This document shows positions 36,957-46,079 of a stretch of 64,000 nucleotides of DNA, in pieces; the stretch's first letter is position 1, and each line of letters starts with the position of its first letter. Under the pieces are notes generated by a model. The model had not been told where the DNA came from, did not search any database, and was given only the letters and a program-made list of their open reading frames with translations. The stretch comes from Bacteroidales bacterium (GTDB taxonomy: Bacteria > Bacteroidota > Bacteroidia > Bacteroidales > P3). The DNA lies in NCBI GenBank assembly GCA_017480145.1, contig JAFVBF010000071.1, forward strand, positions 23,906 to 87,905, given 5' to 3'. The translations under genes were made by a program, and so were the position numbers.

Positions 36957-39425
36957 TTAATCAGGATCTACATCATATATTACTCTCAGTTGGGCAAATT
37001 TTTTGTCTGACATTAATTTGTCAAAAATATCCAGGATGATTTGTTTCGCCTGCTGTAATGGCTCCCCTTTCTCAAAGCGAAGCATCACTTTCTTGATGAA
37101 CAGTCCTCTTATACGGTTTACCGATGGGTAGTCTGGCCCTATTACCCTTCCAGCAAACATCATTCGCAGTCTCTGAGCCGCTATGGCTGCCGCTTCGTTG
37201 AGCACCTCCTGATGGCGATGTTGCAACGTGATTTCTACCATCCTGTAATAGGGCGGATAGCGGAAAATTCGTCGCTCTTGTATTTGTCCACAATACATCC
37301 GATCATAATTATTGTCTATTACGTCACGTATGGCTTGATGGTAAGGGTCGTAAGTCTGTATGATGACTTTGCCTTCCTGTCCATGCCTTCCAGCCCGTCC
37401 GCTCACCTGTGTCATCAGCTGGAACGCTCGTTCATAGGCTTTGTAGTCGGGAAAATGGATTAGATTGTCTGCACTCAGTATTCCAACCACGCTCACGTTG
37501 TCAAAATCCAGTCCTTTGGTCACCATCTGTGTTCCTACAAGGATGTCGATGTGTCGCTGCTCAAAGTCGCTTATGATTTCCAGATAGCGGTTCTTCTGAG
37601 TTGTGCTGTCTAAATCCATGCGGGCAATCCTTGCCTCTGGGAACAACAGGGCAAGGTCCTCTTCTATTCGCTCGGTTCCAAATCCTCGCATTGAGAGATG
37701 GTGAGAGTGGCAGGCTGGACATTCCGAGGGCATCCCTATCGAATATCCGCAGTAGTGGCAGCGTAAGCTGTGGGTGGCCTTGTGATACACCAGCGACACG
37801 TCGCAATGCTGGCACTGGGGTGTCCAATGGCAGTCGTCGCATTCTATGCGTAGCGAGAACCCACGTCGGTTCTGAAAGAGAATTACCTGCTCTTTTCGTT
37901 CCAGAGCCTCTTGGATGTGTTTGATTAAGAAATGAGAGAAGTATCCGTTGGTCTCTTTTCTACGTGTGGCCTCCTTCATGTCCGCACACAATACTTCGGG
38001 CATCTGCTGCCCGCCGTACCGTTTCGTCATTTCTACCAGGCCGTATTTGGCGTTTTTGGCGTTGAAATAGCTCTCTATGGAGGGTGTGGCCGAACCAAGC
38101 ACTGTACGTGCATGCCACAGGTGGCCCAGATAGATGGCCGAATCGCGACCTTGATATCGCGGCGCTGGTTCATACTGTTTGTAAGAGGGGTCGTGTTCTT
38201 CGTCCACTACCACCAAGCCTAGATTGTGAAATGGCAAAAATAGTGCGCTTCTGGCACCGATCAGCACCCTGTAGCCCCCTTTATCGGCCTGCCGGGTTCG
38301 ATGCCAGACCTCGGCTCGTTGTGACGGGCTAAAGCGAGAGTGATAGACACCCACAGCATTGCCGAAATACCGTCTTAGTCGATTGATGAGCTGCGCGGTG
38401 AGTGCTATCTCGGGCAGCAGGAACAGGGCCTGTCTTCCCTCTTTCAGTGTGTCGTCAATCAGCCTGATATAAACCTCCGTTTTGCCAGATGAGGTAACAC
38501 CGTGCAGAAGTGACACGTCGTGCGTGTCCCTCTTCAGGTAGTCATAAGCCGCTTGCTGGCAGTCGTTCAGCACAATACTGGTTGGCGAAAGCATTTGGCT
38601 TTCGTCGTATGTTTCTATTCTGCTGGCCACGCGATCCTCCTGTACCAGTACGCCATTCTTTATTAGCGTGTTTATGGCCGAGACCGAAAGGTCTTTGCAT
38701 TCGGTCAGTTCCTTCTTGGCTACAGCCTCGGCTCCGAAGTGGCTCAGCTGCATGAATTTTAGAAGTACTGATAATTGTTTTTGGGTTGTGGAACGTTTCT
38801 CCAGTCGGTCAAAAAGGTCTCGGCGTGCATCCTCGCTGGCATAGTCATTGTGAAGTGATAGGTAGGACACGGTGCGTGGGGTGAAACGCTGGTGGAGGTC
38901 CTCATCCATGATGACGATTTTTCTTTCTATCAGCGAGTTGATGAGGGGCATGATTTTCTTTAGGCCCAGTGCGAGGCTGATGTCGTTGACAGACATTGTG
39001 GAATGCTCCGAAAGCAGCATTACTAAACGCATCTCGTTGTCGGTCAGTTCTTCCAGCACCCCGGAAAAGTCAGGGTGTATGGCCAGTACCGATTCTGAAG
39101 CAATGCGCAGAGATGAGGGGAGCGCTATCGCCATCACATCGCCAACATAGCACATATAGTAGGTGGCCATCCATTCCCAGAAACGTAGCTGTTCTTCTCC
39201 CACAATGGGATTTTCGTCTATGATAGAGAGTACGTATTTTGTTTGATAGGTGGGGGTATTCTCGTGAACTTTCCGTACCAGGGCAGAGTAGAGTTTTTTC
39301 TTACCAAATTGTACAACCACACGTTGTCCTATGCATATGGCATCGTTATACTCCTGTGGCACGCGGTAGGTGTAGGTACTGGGCAGGTGTAGTGGCAGTA
39401 TTACGTCAACAAAAAGGGTCTTCAC
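36957..39425 (-). CDS. priA: Primosomal protein N' (replication restart helicase PriA)
   Basis: The 822-residue helicase reloads the replisome at stalled forks. An N-terminal 3'-end DNA-binding domain (LPLHLPSTYTYRVP) precedes Walker A GVTSSGKTEVY, the DEAH-type box VVVDEEHDPSYKQYEP and motif III-like LGSATPS. Eight cysteines of the two zinc sites follow (CDDCHWTPQCQHC and CHYCGYSIGMPSECPAC), then motifs V and VI (GTQMVTKGLDF, QVSGRAGR). Length is normal for Bacteroidota. Confidence 0.95.
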   Translation of the reverse strand: MKTLFVDVILPLHLPSTYTYRVPQEYNDAICIGQRVVVQFGKKKLYSALVRKVHENTPTYQTKYVLSIIDENPIVGEEQLRFWEWMATYYMCYVGDVMAIALPSSLRIASESVLAIHPDFSGVLEELTDNEMRLVMLLSEHSTMSVNDISLALGLKKIMPLINSLIERKIVIMDEDLHQRFTPRTVSYLSLHNDYASEDARRDLFDRLEKRSTTQKQLSVLLKFMQLSHFGAEAVAKKELTECKDLSVSAINTLIKNGVLVQEDRVASRIETYDESQMLSPTSIVLNDCQQAAYDYLKRDTHDVSLLHGVTSSGKTEVYIRLIDDTLKEGRQALFLLPEIALTAQLINRLRRYFGNAVGVYHSRFSPSQRAEVWHRTRQADKGGYRVLIGARSALFLPFHNLGLVVVDEEHDPSYKQYEPAPRYQGRDSAIYLGHLWHARTVLGSATPSIESYFNAKNAKYGLVEMTKRYGGQQMPEVLCADMKEATRRKETNGYFSHFLIKHIQEALERKEQVILFQNRRGFSLRIECDDCHWTPQCQHCDVSLVYHKATHSLRCHYCGYSIGMPSECPACHSHHLSMRGFGTERIEEDLALLFPEARIARMDLDSTTQKNRYLEIISDFEQRHIDILVGTQMVTKGLDFDNVSVVGILSADNLIHFPDYKAYERAFQLMTQVSGRAGRHGQEGKVIIQTYDPYHQAIRDVIDNNYDRMYCGQIQERRIFRYPPYYRMVEITLQHRHQEVLNEAAAIAAQRLRMMFAGRVIGPDYPSVNRIRGLFIKKVMLRFEKGEPLQQAKQIILDIFDKLMSDKKFAQLRVIYDVDPD

Positions 39426-39563
39426 TACGTTTATGGGCTTTATGATCTATAGATAAGGGCTATCAGGCGAGGATTTGTCTTATGGCCGTATTGGCAATGA
39501 TAGGGGAACCCCACCACGACAAATTAATAAATTGAGGAATACCGATTAAAGAGCATAAAAATA

Positions 39564-39597
39564 TGATTGAATAACTATAAATACCTAAATTCAATCA
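39564..39597. repeat. 9-bp inverted repeat in the priA leader
   Basis: TGATTGAAT at 39564-39572 and ATTCAATCA at 39589-39597 are separated by 16 bp, between the priA -7 box and its start codon. It could be an operator or an RNA hairpin; no U tract follows. Confidence 0.45.
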
Positions 39598-39629
39598 CAG
39601 ACCTGGTGTCCAGCGACTAAAACAATTCG

Positions 39630-39637
39630 CAAAGGTA
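39630..39637 (-). promoter_or_regulatory. -7 box upstream of priA
   Basis: The minus strand reads TACCTTTG followed by CG. The predicted start gives a leader of about 200 nt before priA. No -33 element was recognised. Confidence 0.6.
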
Positions 39638-39711
39638 CTATTTTTTCTGCACTATCGTTATATTTCAGTGGGTTTTTATGTCTCTCTTTTTGCCATCAGT
39701 ATTCTATCTTC

Positions 39712-40818
39712 ATGCGAATAGCTGTAGCCGTTACCAATGACCTTGTCACCGATCAGCGGGTTGCCCGCAGTTGCTCTGCTTTGTGTGAAGCAGGCCACAG
39801 CGTGACCCTTATCGGACGTCTCCTGCCCGAAAGCCAGTCTCTCAGTCGCCCCTACCGGATTATTCGTATGCGCCTGATTTTCCGCAAGAAAATGTGGTTC
39901 TATGCTGAGTATAACTTTCGGCTCTTTTTTAAATTATTGCGGCTCAATCCCGACATGGTCTATGCTAATGACACTGACACTCTTTTGGCATCTTATTGCG
40001 CTTCTCGTGTATTGCATTGTCCATTGTTTTTCGATGCCCACGAGATGTTCCCCGAGGTACCTGAGTTGGTGGGGCGTCCTTGGGTAAAGCACTTCTGGGA
40101 GAGGATAGAGAGTTGTCTTATCCCCCGTGTAGATGCCGCTGTCACTGTGTGTCAGAGTATTGCGGACAGCTATCGGCAGCGGATGGGGGTGAACATGTCT
40201 GTGGTACGCAATGTGCCACCTTTTCGTCCCGTGCAGGACGTGCTCCCAGATTCGCCGCCTATGCTGCTCTATCAGGGCTCTGTCAACTTGGGGCGTGGCA
40301 TTGACTGGATGATTGATGCCATGGAGTTTTTACCAGACTTTAGGCTGGTCATTGCTGGTATTGGTGATGAGTTCGACCTCATGCGACGCTATGCGGATGA
40401 CAAGCCTTGGAGCCATCGCATTGAGTTTTTGGGTCGGCTGACTCCTGAGCAGCTGAGAAACCTTACCCCTAAAGCCACGCTTGGACTCTGTTTGCTTGAC
40501 AATCTTGGCCTTAATTACTATTATTCTCTCCCCAACCGCATTGGCGATTTCATCGCTGCTGGCGTACCTTTGCTGGCTACCGATTTCCCTGAAATTCGTC
40601 GGGTCATTGCTGCCTATGGTATCGGAACATTGGTTTCCTGCCAGCGCGGCCCGGCTTTGGCGCAGGCGGTCCGTCAGGCGGTGACCTCATGGAATAATCT
40701 TCCGCAATCCGAACGTCGAGAGCGTTTCCGTCTTGCTGCTAACGACCTATGCTGGGAGAATGACAAAAACACCCTGCTTGCTGCTGTCAGCAAAATAATA
40801 GACAAAGAAAAACGTTAA
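39712..40818 (+). CDS. Glycosyltransferase, GT-B fold (GT4-like)
   Basis: The 368-residue cytoplasmic enzyme has an N-terminal acceptor domain (VTNDLVTDQRVARSCSAL, YANDTDTLLASY, FFDAHEMFPEVPE) and a C-terminal nucleotide-sugar domain (LYQGSVNLGRGIDWMIDAM, RIEFLGRLTPEQL, SLPNRIGDFIAAGVPLLA). The DTDTLL and DAHE motifs recur in Bacteroidota GT4 enzymes near envelope genes. Donor and acceptor are unknown. It runs divergent from priA and precedes lepB by 27 bp. Confidence 0.85.
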   Translation: MRIAVAVTNDLVTDQRVARSCSALCEAGHSVTLIGRLLPESQSLSRPYRIIRMRLIFRKKMWFYAEYNFRLFFKLLRLNPDMVYANDTDTLLASYCASRVLHCPLFFDAHEMFPEVPELVGRPWVKHFWERIESCLIPRVDAAVTVCQSIADSYRQRMGVNMSVVRNVPPFRPVQDVLPDSPPMLLYQGSVNLGRGIDWMIDAMEFLPDFRLVIAGIGDEFDLMRRYADDKPWSHRIEFLGRLTPEQLRNLTPKATLGLCLLDNLGLNYYYSLPNRIGDFIAAGVPLLATDFPEIRRVIAAYGIGTLVSCQRGPALAQAVRQAVTSWNNLPQSERRERFRLAANDLCWENDKNTLLAAVSKIIDKEKR

Positions 40819-40845
40819 ATAGTATCAAAAAAAACACATTGCTAT

Positions 40846-42405
40846 ATGTTTTACGACCTTTCGTTGCTCATCTATTTCCTTGGAACTTTTCTGGGACTTT
40901 GGTTTGTCTTCAAGAAAGCTGGCTTGGCCCCGTGGAAAGCCCTCGTGCCAATCTATAATATTGTTCTCTGGATTAAAATTTGCGGCAAGGATTGGAAGTG
41001 GTATATCTATTTCCTCATCCCTGCTATCAATATCTTTACCTTTCTACTCCTTGTGGTCGAAACGGCTAAAACATTTCGTCGCTATGGTTTCTGGGAGCAG
41101 ACGGCTGCCGTCATCTTCCCGTGGGTTTACCTGCCATTTCTTGGTCTCTCCTCGTTGCCCTACACAGATCCTAAGAACCTACCGCCCCACAAGGTTAGCG
41201 AGTGGCGCGACTGGCTCGATGCCATCGTGTTTGCTCTGGTGGCAGCTATTATCATTCGTGGTAAAATTTTCGAACTCTACCACATCCCCTCATCCTCTAT
41301 GGAGAAAACGCTTCTTGTGGGCGACCGCACCCTTGTCAGCAAATACTCGTATGGCCCTCGTGTGGCTATGACTCCGCTGTCTGTACCATTGGTTCACAAT
41401 GTGTTGCCACTCACTGGGGGTCAGGTAGAGTCCTATCTCAAATGGATTCAGCTGCCTTACCATCGGTATCCTGGTCTTGGCCATGTTGAGCGTTTTGATG
41501 CCGTGGTATTCAACTACCCCGATGGCGACACCATGTGTTCTGCCCAGTTCAGTAATCGTAGCTACTACGACCTTGTTCGTGAGTATGGCCGTGAGGCTGT
41601 TTGGAACGACAATGTCTATGATGCTTGGGGCAACCGTATCCCTATTGGCAAGATTCGTGTTCGGCCGCTCGACAAACGTGAGAATTTTATCAAACGTTGC
41701 ATCGGTCTCCCTGGCGAGAATCTGCAAATCATTGACCAGCAGGTCTACATCAATGACCAGCCTCTCACCGATCCGGCGAACCTTCAGTTCACCTATGGTG
41801 TTCTTTTCAAGCCTGGCATGGGCAATCCACGTAAGGTATTGGATGAGGTAGGGGTCAGCGAAGAAGACTATCAGAATGCCCTGCTCCAGCAGCAATATGT
41901 TGCAACGCCCTATTTCTTGCTGCCTCTTACGCGCCAAACCGCCGAAGACTTACGTAATCGTTATGATGTGGCTGATGTGCAGCCAGTCATCTTTCCTCTT
42001 GGAGACCCCTCACGCGACCTCTTTCCGCACGACACGATTCGGAGGTGGAGCATTGATAATTTCGGTCCTATCCATATTCCTGCAGCTGGTGAGACCATCT
42101 CTCTTTCGGCCGAAAACATCAGTCTATACCAGCGTCTGATAACCACCTACGAACACAACTCCCTTGACATCCGTGACGGTAGATTTTTCATTAACGGTGA
42201 GGAGACCTCCACCTACACCATTCGCCAAAATTATTATTGGATGATGGGTGACAACCGCCACAACAGTGCCGATAGTCGTTATTGGGGATTTGTCCCGGAA
42301 GATCACGTTTTGGGCAAATTTGTTGCTGTCCTATGGTCCCACGACAAGGATCATGGTAGAATCCGTTGGAATCGATGCTTCAAGAGTATTAGTTCATTTG
42401 ATTGA
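40846..42405 (+). CDS. lepB: Signal peptidase I with N-terminal DUF5684-like membrane extension
   Basis: The 519-residue enzyme removes signal peptides at the outer face of the inner membrane. The first 110 residues form three hydrophobic segments with AGLAPWKALVPIYN, resembling the DUF5684 membrane module. The S26 domain follows a helix at about 124-138: catalytic Ser151 in IPSSSMEKTL, catalytic Lys283 in FIKRCIGLPGE and the C-terminal GDNRHNSADSRYWGFVP box. The large spacing between Ser and Lys and a second insertion after 300 are typical of long Bacteroidota versions. Confidence 0.93.
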   Translation: MFYDLSLLIYFLGTFLGLWFVFKKAGLAPWKALVPIYNIVLWIKICGKDWKWYIYFLIPAINIFTFLLLVVETAKTFRRYGFWEQTAAVIFPWVYLPFLGLSSLPYTDPKNLPPHKVSEWRDWLDAIVFALVAAIIIRGKIFELYHIPSSSMEKTLLVGDRTLVSKYSYGPRVAMTPLSVPLVHNVLPLTGGQVESYLKWIQLPYHRYPGLGHVERFDAVVFNYPDGDTMCSAQFSNRSYYDLVREYGREAVWNDNVYDAWGNRIPIGKIRVRPLDKRENFIKRCIGLPGENLQIIDQQVYINDQPLTDPANLQFTYGVLFKPGMGNPRKVLDEVGVSEEDYQNALLQQQYVATPYFLLPLTRQTAEDLRNRYDVADVQPVIFPLGDPSRDLFPHDTIRRWSIDNFGPIHIPAAGETISLSAENISLYQRLITTYEHNSLDIRDGRFFINGEETSTYTIRQNYYWMMGDNRHNSADSRYWGFVPEDHVLGKFVAVLWSHDKDHGRIRWNRCFKSISSFD

Positions 42406-42451
42406 TATTTATCCTATTATAGGTAAATCATTTTTTCTTCTTCATACATCA

Positions 42452-43822
42452 ATGGCCAAGACCAAATCTTATTATTACTGTCGTGAATGCGGCTATCAGT
42501 CCAGTTCGTGGCTTGGCAAATGTCCCGAATGCGGTCAGTGGAACAGTTTTGAGCAAGAGGTGGTTCAATCCAACAAAACTATGTCCTCTTCGTTTCGAGG
42601 CGTCAGTGGTGTCCCTTCCTCTTCGCCGCGGCTCATACAAGAGGTCACGTATAGCGAGAGTCGCCGCATTGGCACTAATTGCGAAGAGTTCGATCGAGTT
42701 CTTGGGGGCGGCATTGTTCCGGGCAGTCTTATCCTTATTGGTGGTGAACCTGGCATTGGAAAAAGCACGCTCCTCCTTCAGACCGCACTTTCCATTACAG
42801 GACAGAAGGTTCTATATGTTAGTGGGGAGGAGAGCGAGCAGCAAATAAAGATGCGTGCAGATCGCATTAGTCATAATAGCCAGTTGTGCTACGTGGTTAG
42901 CGAAACCTCCACCCAGCGCATTTTTGAACATATCGAGAGTCTCAATCCTGATATTATAGTCATTGACTCTATTCAGACAGTCAGCACAGAATCTATCGAT
43001 TCATCGGCTGGAAGCATATCCCAGATTCGTGAGTGTACCACCGAATTCCAGCGCTATGCCAAGCGTACGGGGATTCCCGTTTTGCTCATCGGACATATCA
43101 CCAAGGATGGCTCACTTGCAGGACCTAAGGTCATGGAACACATCGTTGATGCCGTACTCCAGTTTGAGGGTGACCGAAACTATGGTTTTCGTATCCTCCG
43201 AGCATTAAAAAACCGCTTTGGCTCCACAGCCGAATTGGGTATCTTCGAAATGGCAGGCAGTGGGCTGAAAGAAGTGTCCAATCCCTCTCAGTTTCTTCTT
43301 GGACAGCGCGATGAGACGCTGAGTGGTGCGGCCATCGCTGCCACGCTCGAAGGTGCACGACCCATCTTCATCGAAGTCCAGTCTTTGGTCTCGTCGGCTG
43401 TCTATGGCACTCCGCAGCGCAATGCCAATGGCTTCGATTTTCGGCGTCTTTCCATGCTTTTGGCAGTCCTTGAAAAACGATGTGGATTCAAACTCGGTGC
43501 AAAGGATGTCTTTCTTAATATTGCTGGTGGTCTTCGAGTCAATGATCCAGCTATCGACCTCGCGGTGGCCTGTTCTATTCTTTCTAGCAATGTAGATATA
43601 CCCATTTCGCCCCGTATCTGCATGGCTGCCGAATTGGGGCTTTCTGGTGAGGTGCGCCCCGTTAGTCGAGTGGAACAGCGCATTTCAGAGGCTGCTCGTT
43701 TGGGCTTTGAACGCATTTTCATTTCAAAATATAGTGGTCGGAATCTTGAAAAGCCACGTTATCCAATCGATATTGTTGAAATTAGTGTAATTGAAGAAGC
43801 CTTCCGCAAACTATTTTCTTGA
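42452..43822 (+). CDS. radA: DNA repair protein RadA (Sms)
   Basis: The 456-residue protein has an N-terminal C4 zinc finger (YCRECGYQSSSWLGKCPECG), a RecA-like ATPase with Walker A GGEPGIGKSTLLL, the RadA-specific KNRFGS motif and a C-terminal Lon-like domain (DFRRLSMLLAVLEKRCG, GGLRVNDPAIDLAVAC, GLSGEVRPVSR). It promotes branch migration in recombination. The frame extends upstream into lepB, but the ATG at 42452 gives the zinc finger its standard start. Confidence 0.95.
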   Translation: MAKTKSYYYCRECGYQSSSWLGKCPECGQWNSFEQEVVQSNKTMSSSFRGVSGVPSSSPRLIQEVTYSESRRIGTNCEEFDRVLGGGIVPGSLILIGGEPGIGKSTLLLQTALSITGQKVLYVSGEESEQQIKMRADRISHNSQLCYVVSETSTQRIFEHIESLNPDIIVIDSIQTVSTESIDSSAGSISQIRECTTEFQRYAKRTGIPVLLIGHITKDGSLAGPKVMEHIVDAVLQFEGDRNYGFRILRALKNRFGSTAELGIFEMAGSGLKEVSNPSQFLLGQRDETLSGAAIAATLEGARPIFIEVQSLVSSAVYGTPQRNANGFDFRRLSMLLAVLEKRCGFKLGAKDVFLNIAGGLRVNDPAIDLAVACSILSSNVDIPISPRICMAAELGLSGEVRPVSRVEQRISEAARLGFERIFISKYSGRNLEKPRYPIDIVEISVIEEAFRKLFS

Positions 43823-44138
43823 CCGTCGCAATTACCTTCGTATATCGCCTTCTATTTTTATTATATGTTACTCATTATGTGTGTATTAAATATTGCGATA
43901 ATGTTTTGTTTCGTGGATTAATTTCTTTTCTATTATTCATACCGATGTTGTGCTCCGCTTTGATTCCTGCGTTGCCGTAATCTTGAATTATCACAAAAAA
44001 AATTAATACAAAAGAAATAAAATACGTCTATTTCTGTTATTTTATTAGAGGTAGAATTTTGATAATTTATTTGTAAAGAATATACACCTTCGAGACAAAC
44101 TCGCTAAAATATCTATTTATTACTAAAAAGACAAACAA
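43823..44138. other. 316-bp AT-rich gap before the cyclophilin gene
   Basis: No gene or standard -7 box is visible. It contains a 9-bp AT-only inverted repeat (AATAAAATA at 44016-44024, TATTTTATT at 44038-44046), which is weak evidence of structure. A promoter for the following gene presumably lies here but I cannot place it. Confidence 0.5.
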
Positions 44139-44588
44139 ATGCAAGCAGAAATCAAAACAGCCAAGGGAACGATGGTCGCAGAACTCTACGACAAGGAAGT
44201 CCCCGGCACCGTTTCCAATTTCGTCACTTTGGCCCAGAAAGGCTTCTACAATGGATTGCGCTGTCACCGTGTCATTCCCGATTTTGTGATACAAGGCGGA
44301 TGTCCTTACAGTCGCACAATTGGCGACCCTCGCGTTGGTACGGGTGGCCCTGGCTACCATATCCCCTGCGAGACCAGCGCCGAACGTCAGTACCATGACC
44401 GTGGGGTCCTATCCATGGCTCATGCGGGTAAGGACACCGGTGGTTCCCAGTTCTTCATCTGCCACAATCGGCAGAACACTCAACATCTTGACGGTGTGCA
44501 TACTTGCTTTGGCAAAGTGGTTGAAGGCTTGGAGGTCATCGACAAGATTCGCCCTAATGACGAAATCATCAGTATTACAATCAAATAA
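44139..44588 (+). CDS. Cyclophilin-type peptidyl-prolyl cis-trans isomerase
   Basis: The 149-residue single-domain enzyme has no signal peptide and so is cytoplasmic. Landmarks are [43 protein letters not shown] and [11 protein letters not shown]. The Trp that binds cyclosporin in human cyclophilin A is His here (QHLDGVH). It catalyses proline isomerisation during protein folding. It ends just before a response-regulator gene. Confidence 0.93.
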   Translation: MQAEIKTAKGTMVAELYDKEVPGTVSNFVTLAQKGFYNGLRCHRVIPDFVIQGGCPYSRTIGDPRVGTGGPGYHIPCETSAERQYHDRGVLSMAHAGKDTGGSQFFICHNRQNTQHLDGVHTCFGKVVEGLEVIDKIRPNDEIISITIK

Positions 44589-44597
44589 TTGAATGCG

Positions 44598-45293
44598 ATG
44601 AATTTAGGGATTAAACTTTTAGTGGCTGAGGATGATCCCAATATGGGGATGATTCTCAAAGCCTATCTGACTCAAAAGGGATACACCGTTTTTCTGGCTT
44701 CTGACGGCCAGTCAGCTATCGATGTTTATAATCATGACGATGTGGATGCCTGCATCCTCGATGTCATGATGCCGGTCAAGGACGGTTTCGCTGTTGCTCA
44801 GGAAATTCGCCGTGTGGATAAGCGCATTCCCATTATCTTCCTTACGGCCAAGACGCTTGAGGCTGATGTCCTGAAAGGATTTGAAGTCGGAGCTGATGAC
44901 TATATCACCAAGCCATTCAGTATGGAGGAGTTGCTGGCTCGTCTCAATGCGACTATTCGTCGTTCATTCGATGAGGGTAAGCCCGAAAAGAATATCTTCC
45001 ATATGGGGCGCTTTGTCTTTGACTATGGACATCGTACACTTTCTATTGGCGATTCTGTTCGCCAGCTTACTTCACGCGAGGCCGATTTGCTTCGTTTGTT
45101 CGCCCTCAATTTCAATCAGGTCGTTGAACGCAGCAGTGCTTTGCAGAAAATCTGGAAGGACGATAGTTTCTTTGCCGCTCGCAGCATGGATGTCTATATA
45201 ACCAAATTGCGGCATTATCTGGCAGAAGATCCAACCATCCAGATTATCAACATCCACAGCGTCGGTTTCAAACTGACTCAGGTGAACGAATAA
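44598..45293 (+). CDS. OmpR-family response regulator (RprY-like)
   Basis: The 231-residue regulator has a receiver domain with acidic pocket EDD (11-13), phospho-acceptor Asp55 (ILDVMMP) and Lys105 (ITKPFS), and a C-terminal winged-helix domain (LTSREADLLRLFA ... SMDVYITKLRHYL ... INIHSVGFKL). The layout resembles Bacteroides RprY. A TTG at 44589 is possible but the ATG at 44598 gives the normal start. No sensor kinase gene is adjacent. Confidence 0.9.
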   Translation: MNLGIKLLVAEDDPNMGMILKAYLTQKGYTVFLASDGQSAIDVYNHDDVDACILDVMMPVKDGFAVAQEIRRVDKRIPIIFLTAKTLEADVLKGFEVGADDYITKPFSMEELLARLNATIRRSFDEGKPEKNIFHMGRFVFDYGHRTLSIGDSVRQLTSREADLLRLFALNFNQVVERSSALQKIWKDDSFFAARSMDVYITKLRHYLAEDPTIQIINIHSVGFKLTQVNE

Positions 45294-45306
45294 CATTCTA
45301 AACTCT

Positions 45307-46074
45307 ATGCGGATTACTTTTTTAGGAACGGGTACCTCTATGGGGGTACCCGTTATCGCTTGTCCCTGCGAGGTATGCCATTCTGATGATGAGCGTGACC
45401 GAAGACTCCGTACAGCTGCTCTAATTCAGACCGATGCAGGTAAGAATATCTTGATTGACATTGGACCTGATTTCCGTATGCAGATGCTCCGCCATCAGGT
45501 TTGTCATTTGGATGCCATACTTATCACCCATGCCCATCGCGACCATGTAGGTGGTCTTGACGACATCCGTGCCCTCAACTATGCCCAGCAGTCCACCATG
45601 CAGGTCTATGGCAATGCTTTGGCACTTGGCATGTTGCAGCGCGATTACCGATATATTTTTGAGCCCCATCCCTATGCTGGATTACCAGAGGCAGACCTGC
45701 ACGTGGTTTCGGGCGATGATGCTTTTACTGCGGCGGGGGAGACCATTCTCCCAGTCAAGGCCCTTCACAAGGATATGCCTGTGCTTGGCTATCGCATAGG
45801 TCCGCTGGCCTACATCACGGATGCAAGTCATATTGCTACCGATCAATTGATGAAGCTGCAGGGCTGTTCTGTTCTTGTCCTCAATGCTTTGAGACAAACG
45901 AAGCATTTTTCTCATTTCTCCTTGCCCGAAGCTCTTGATGTCATTGCTCAGGTGAAGCCTAAACGAGCATTTCTTACTCACATTAGCCATGAGATGGGAC
46001 TCCATCAAGATGTGATGAGTATACTTCCTGAAAATGTGTCTCTTGCATACGATAGTCTTCAAGTACAGATTTAG
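45307..46074 (+). CDS. Metallo-beta-lactamase-fold hydrolase (PhnP-like)
   Basis: The 255-residue protein opens with FLGTGTSMGVPVIACPC and has the metal motif THAHRDHVGG (His75, His77, Asp79, His80), later YITDASH and LTHISHEMG. A CPCEVC cysteine cluster near 19-24 resembles the structural zinc site of PhnP and related phosphodiesterases. The substrate is probably a phosphodiester but is not known. It follows the regulator by 13 bp and is 5 bp ahead of a glycosyltransferase gene. Confidence 0.87.
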   Translation: MRITFLGTGTSMGVPVIACPCEVCHSDDERDRRLRTAALIQTDAGKNILIDIGPDFRMQMLRHQVCHLDAILITHAHRDHVGGLDDIRALNYAQQSTMQVYGNALALGMLQRDYRYIFEPHPYAGLPEADLHVVSGDDAFTAAGETILPVKALHKDMPVLGYRIGPLAYITDASHIATDQLMKLQGCSVLVLNALRQTKHFSHFSLPEALDVIAQVKPKRAFLTHISHEMGLHQDVMSILPENVSLAYDSLQVQI

Positions 46075-46079
46075 CCTCT

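Noticed and set aside
42248-42451. RadA N-terminal extension of 68 residues
   Set aside because: This stretch is the lepB 3' end in another frame; the family starts just before the zinc finger.
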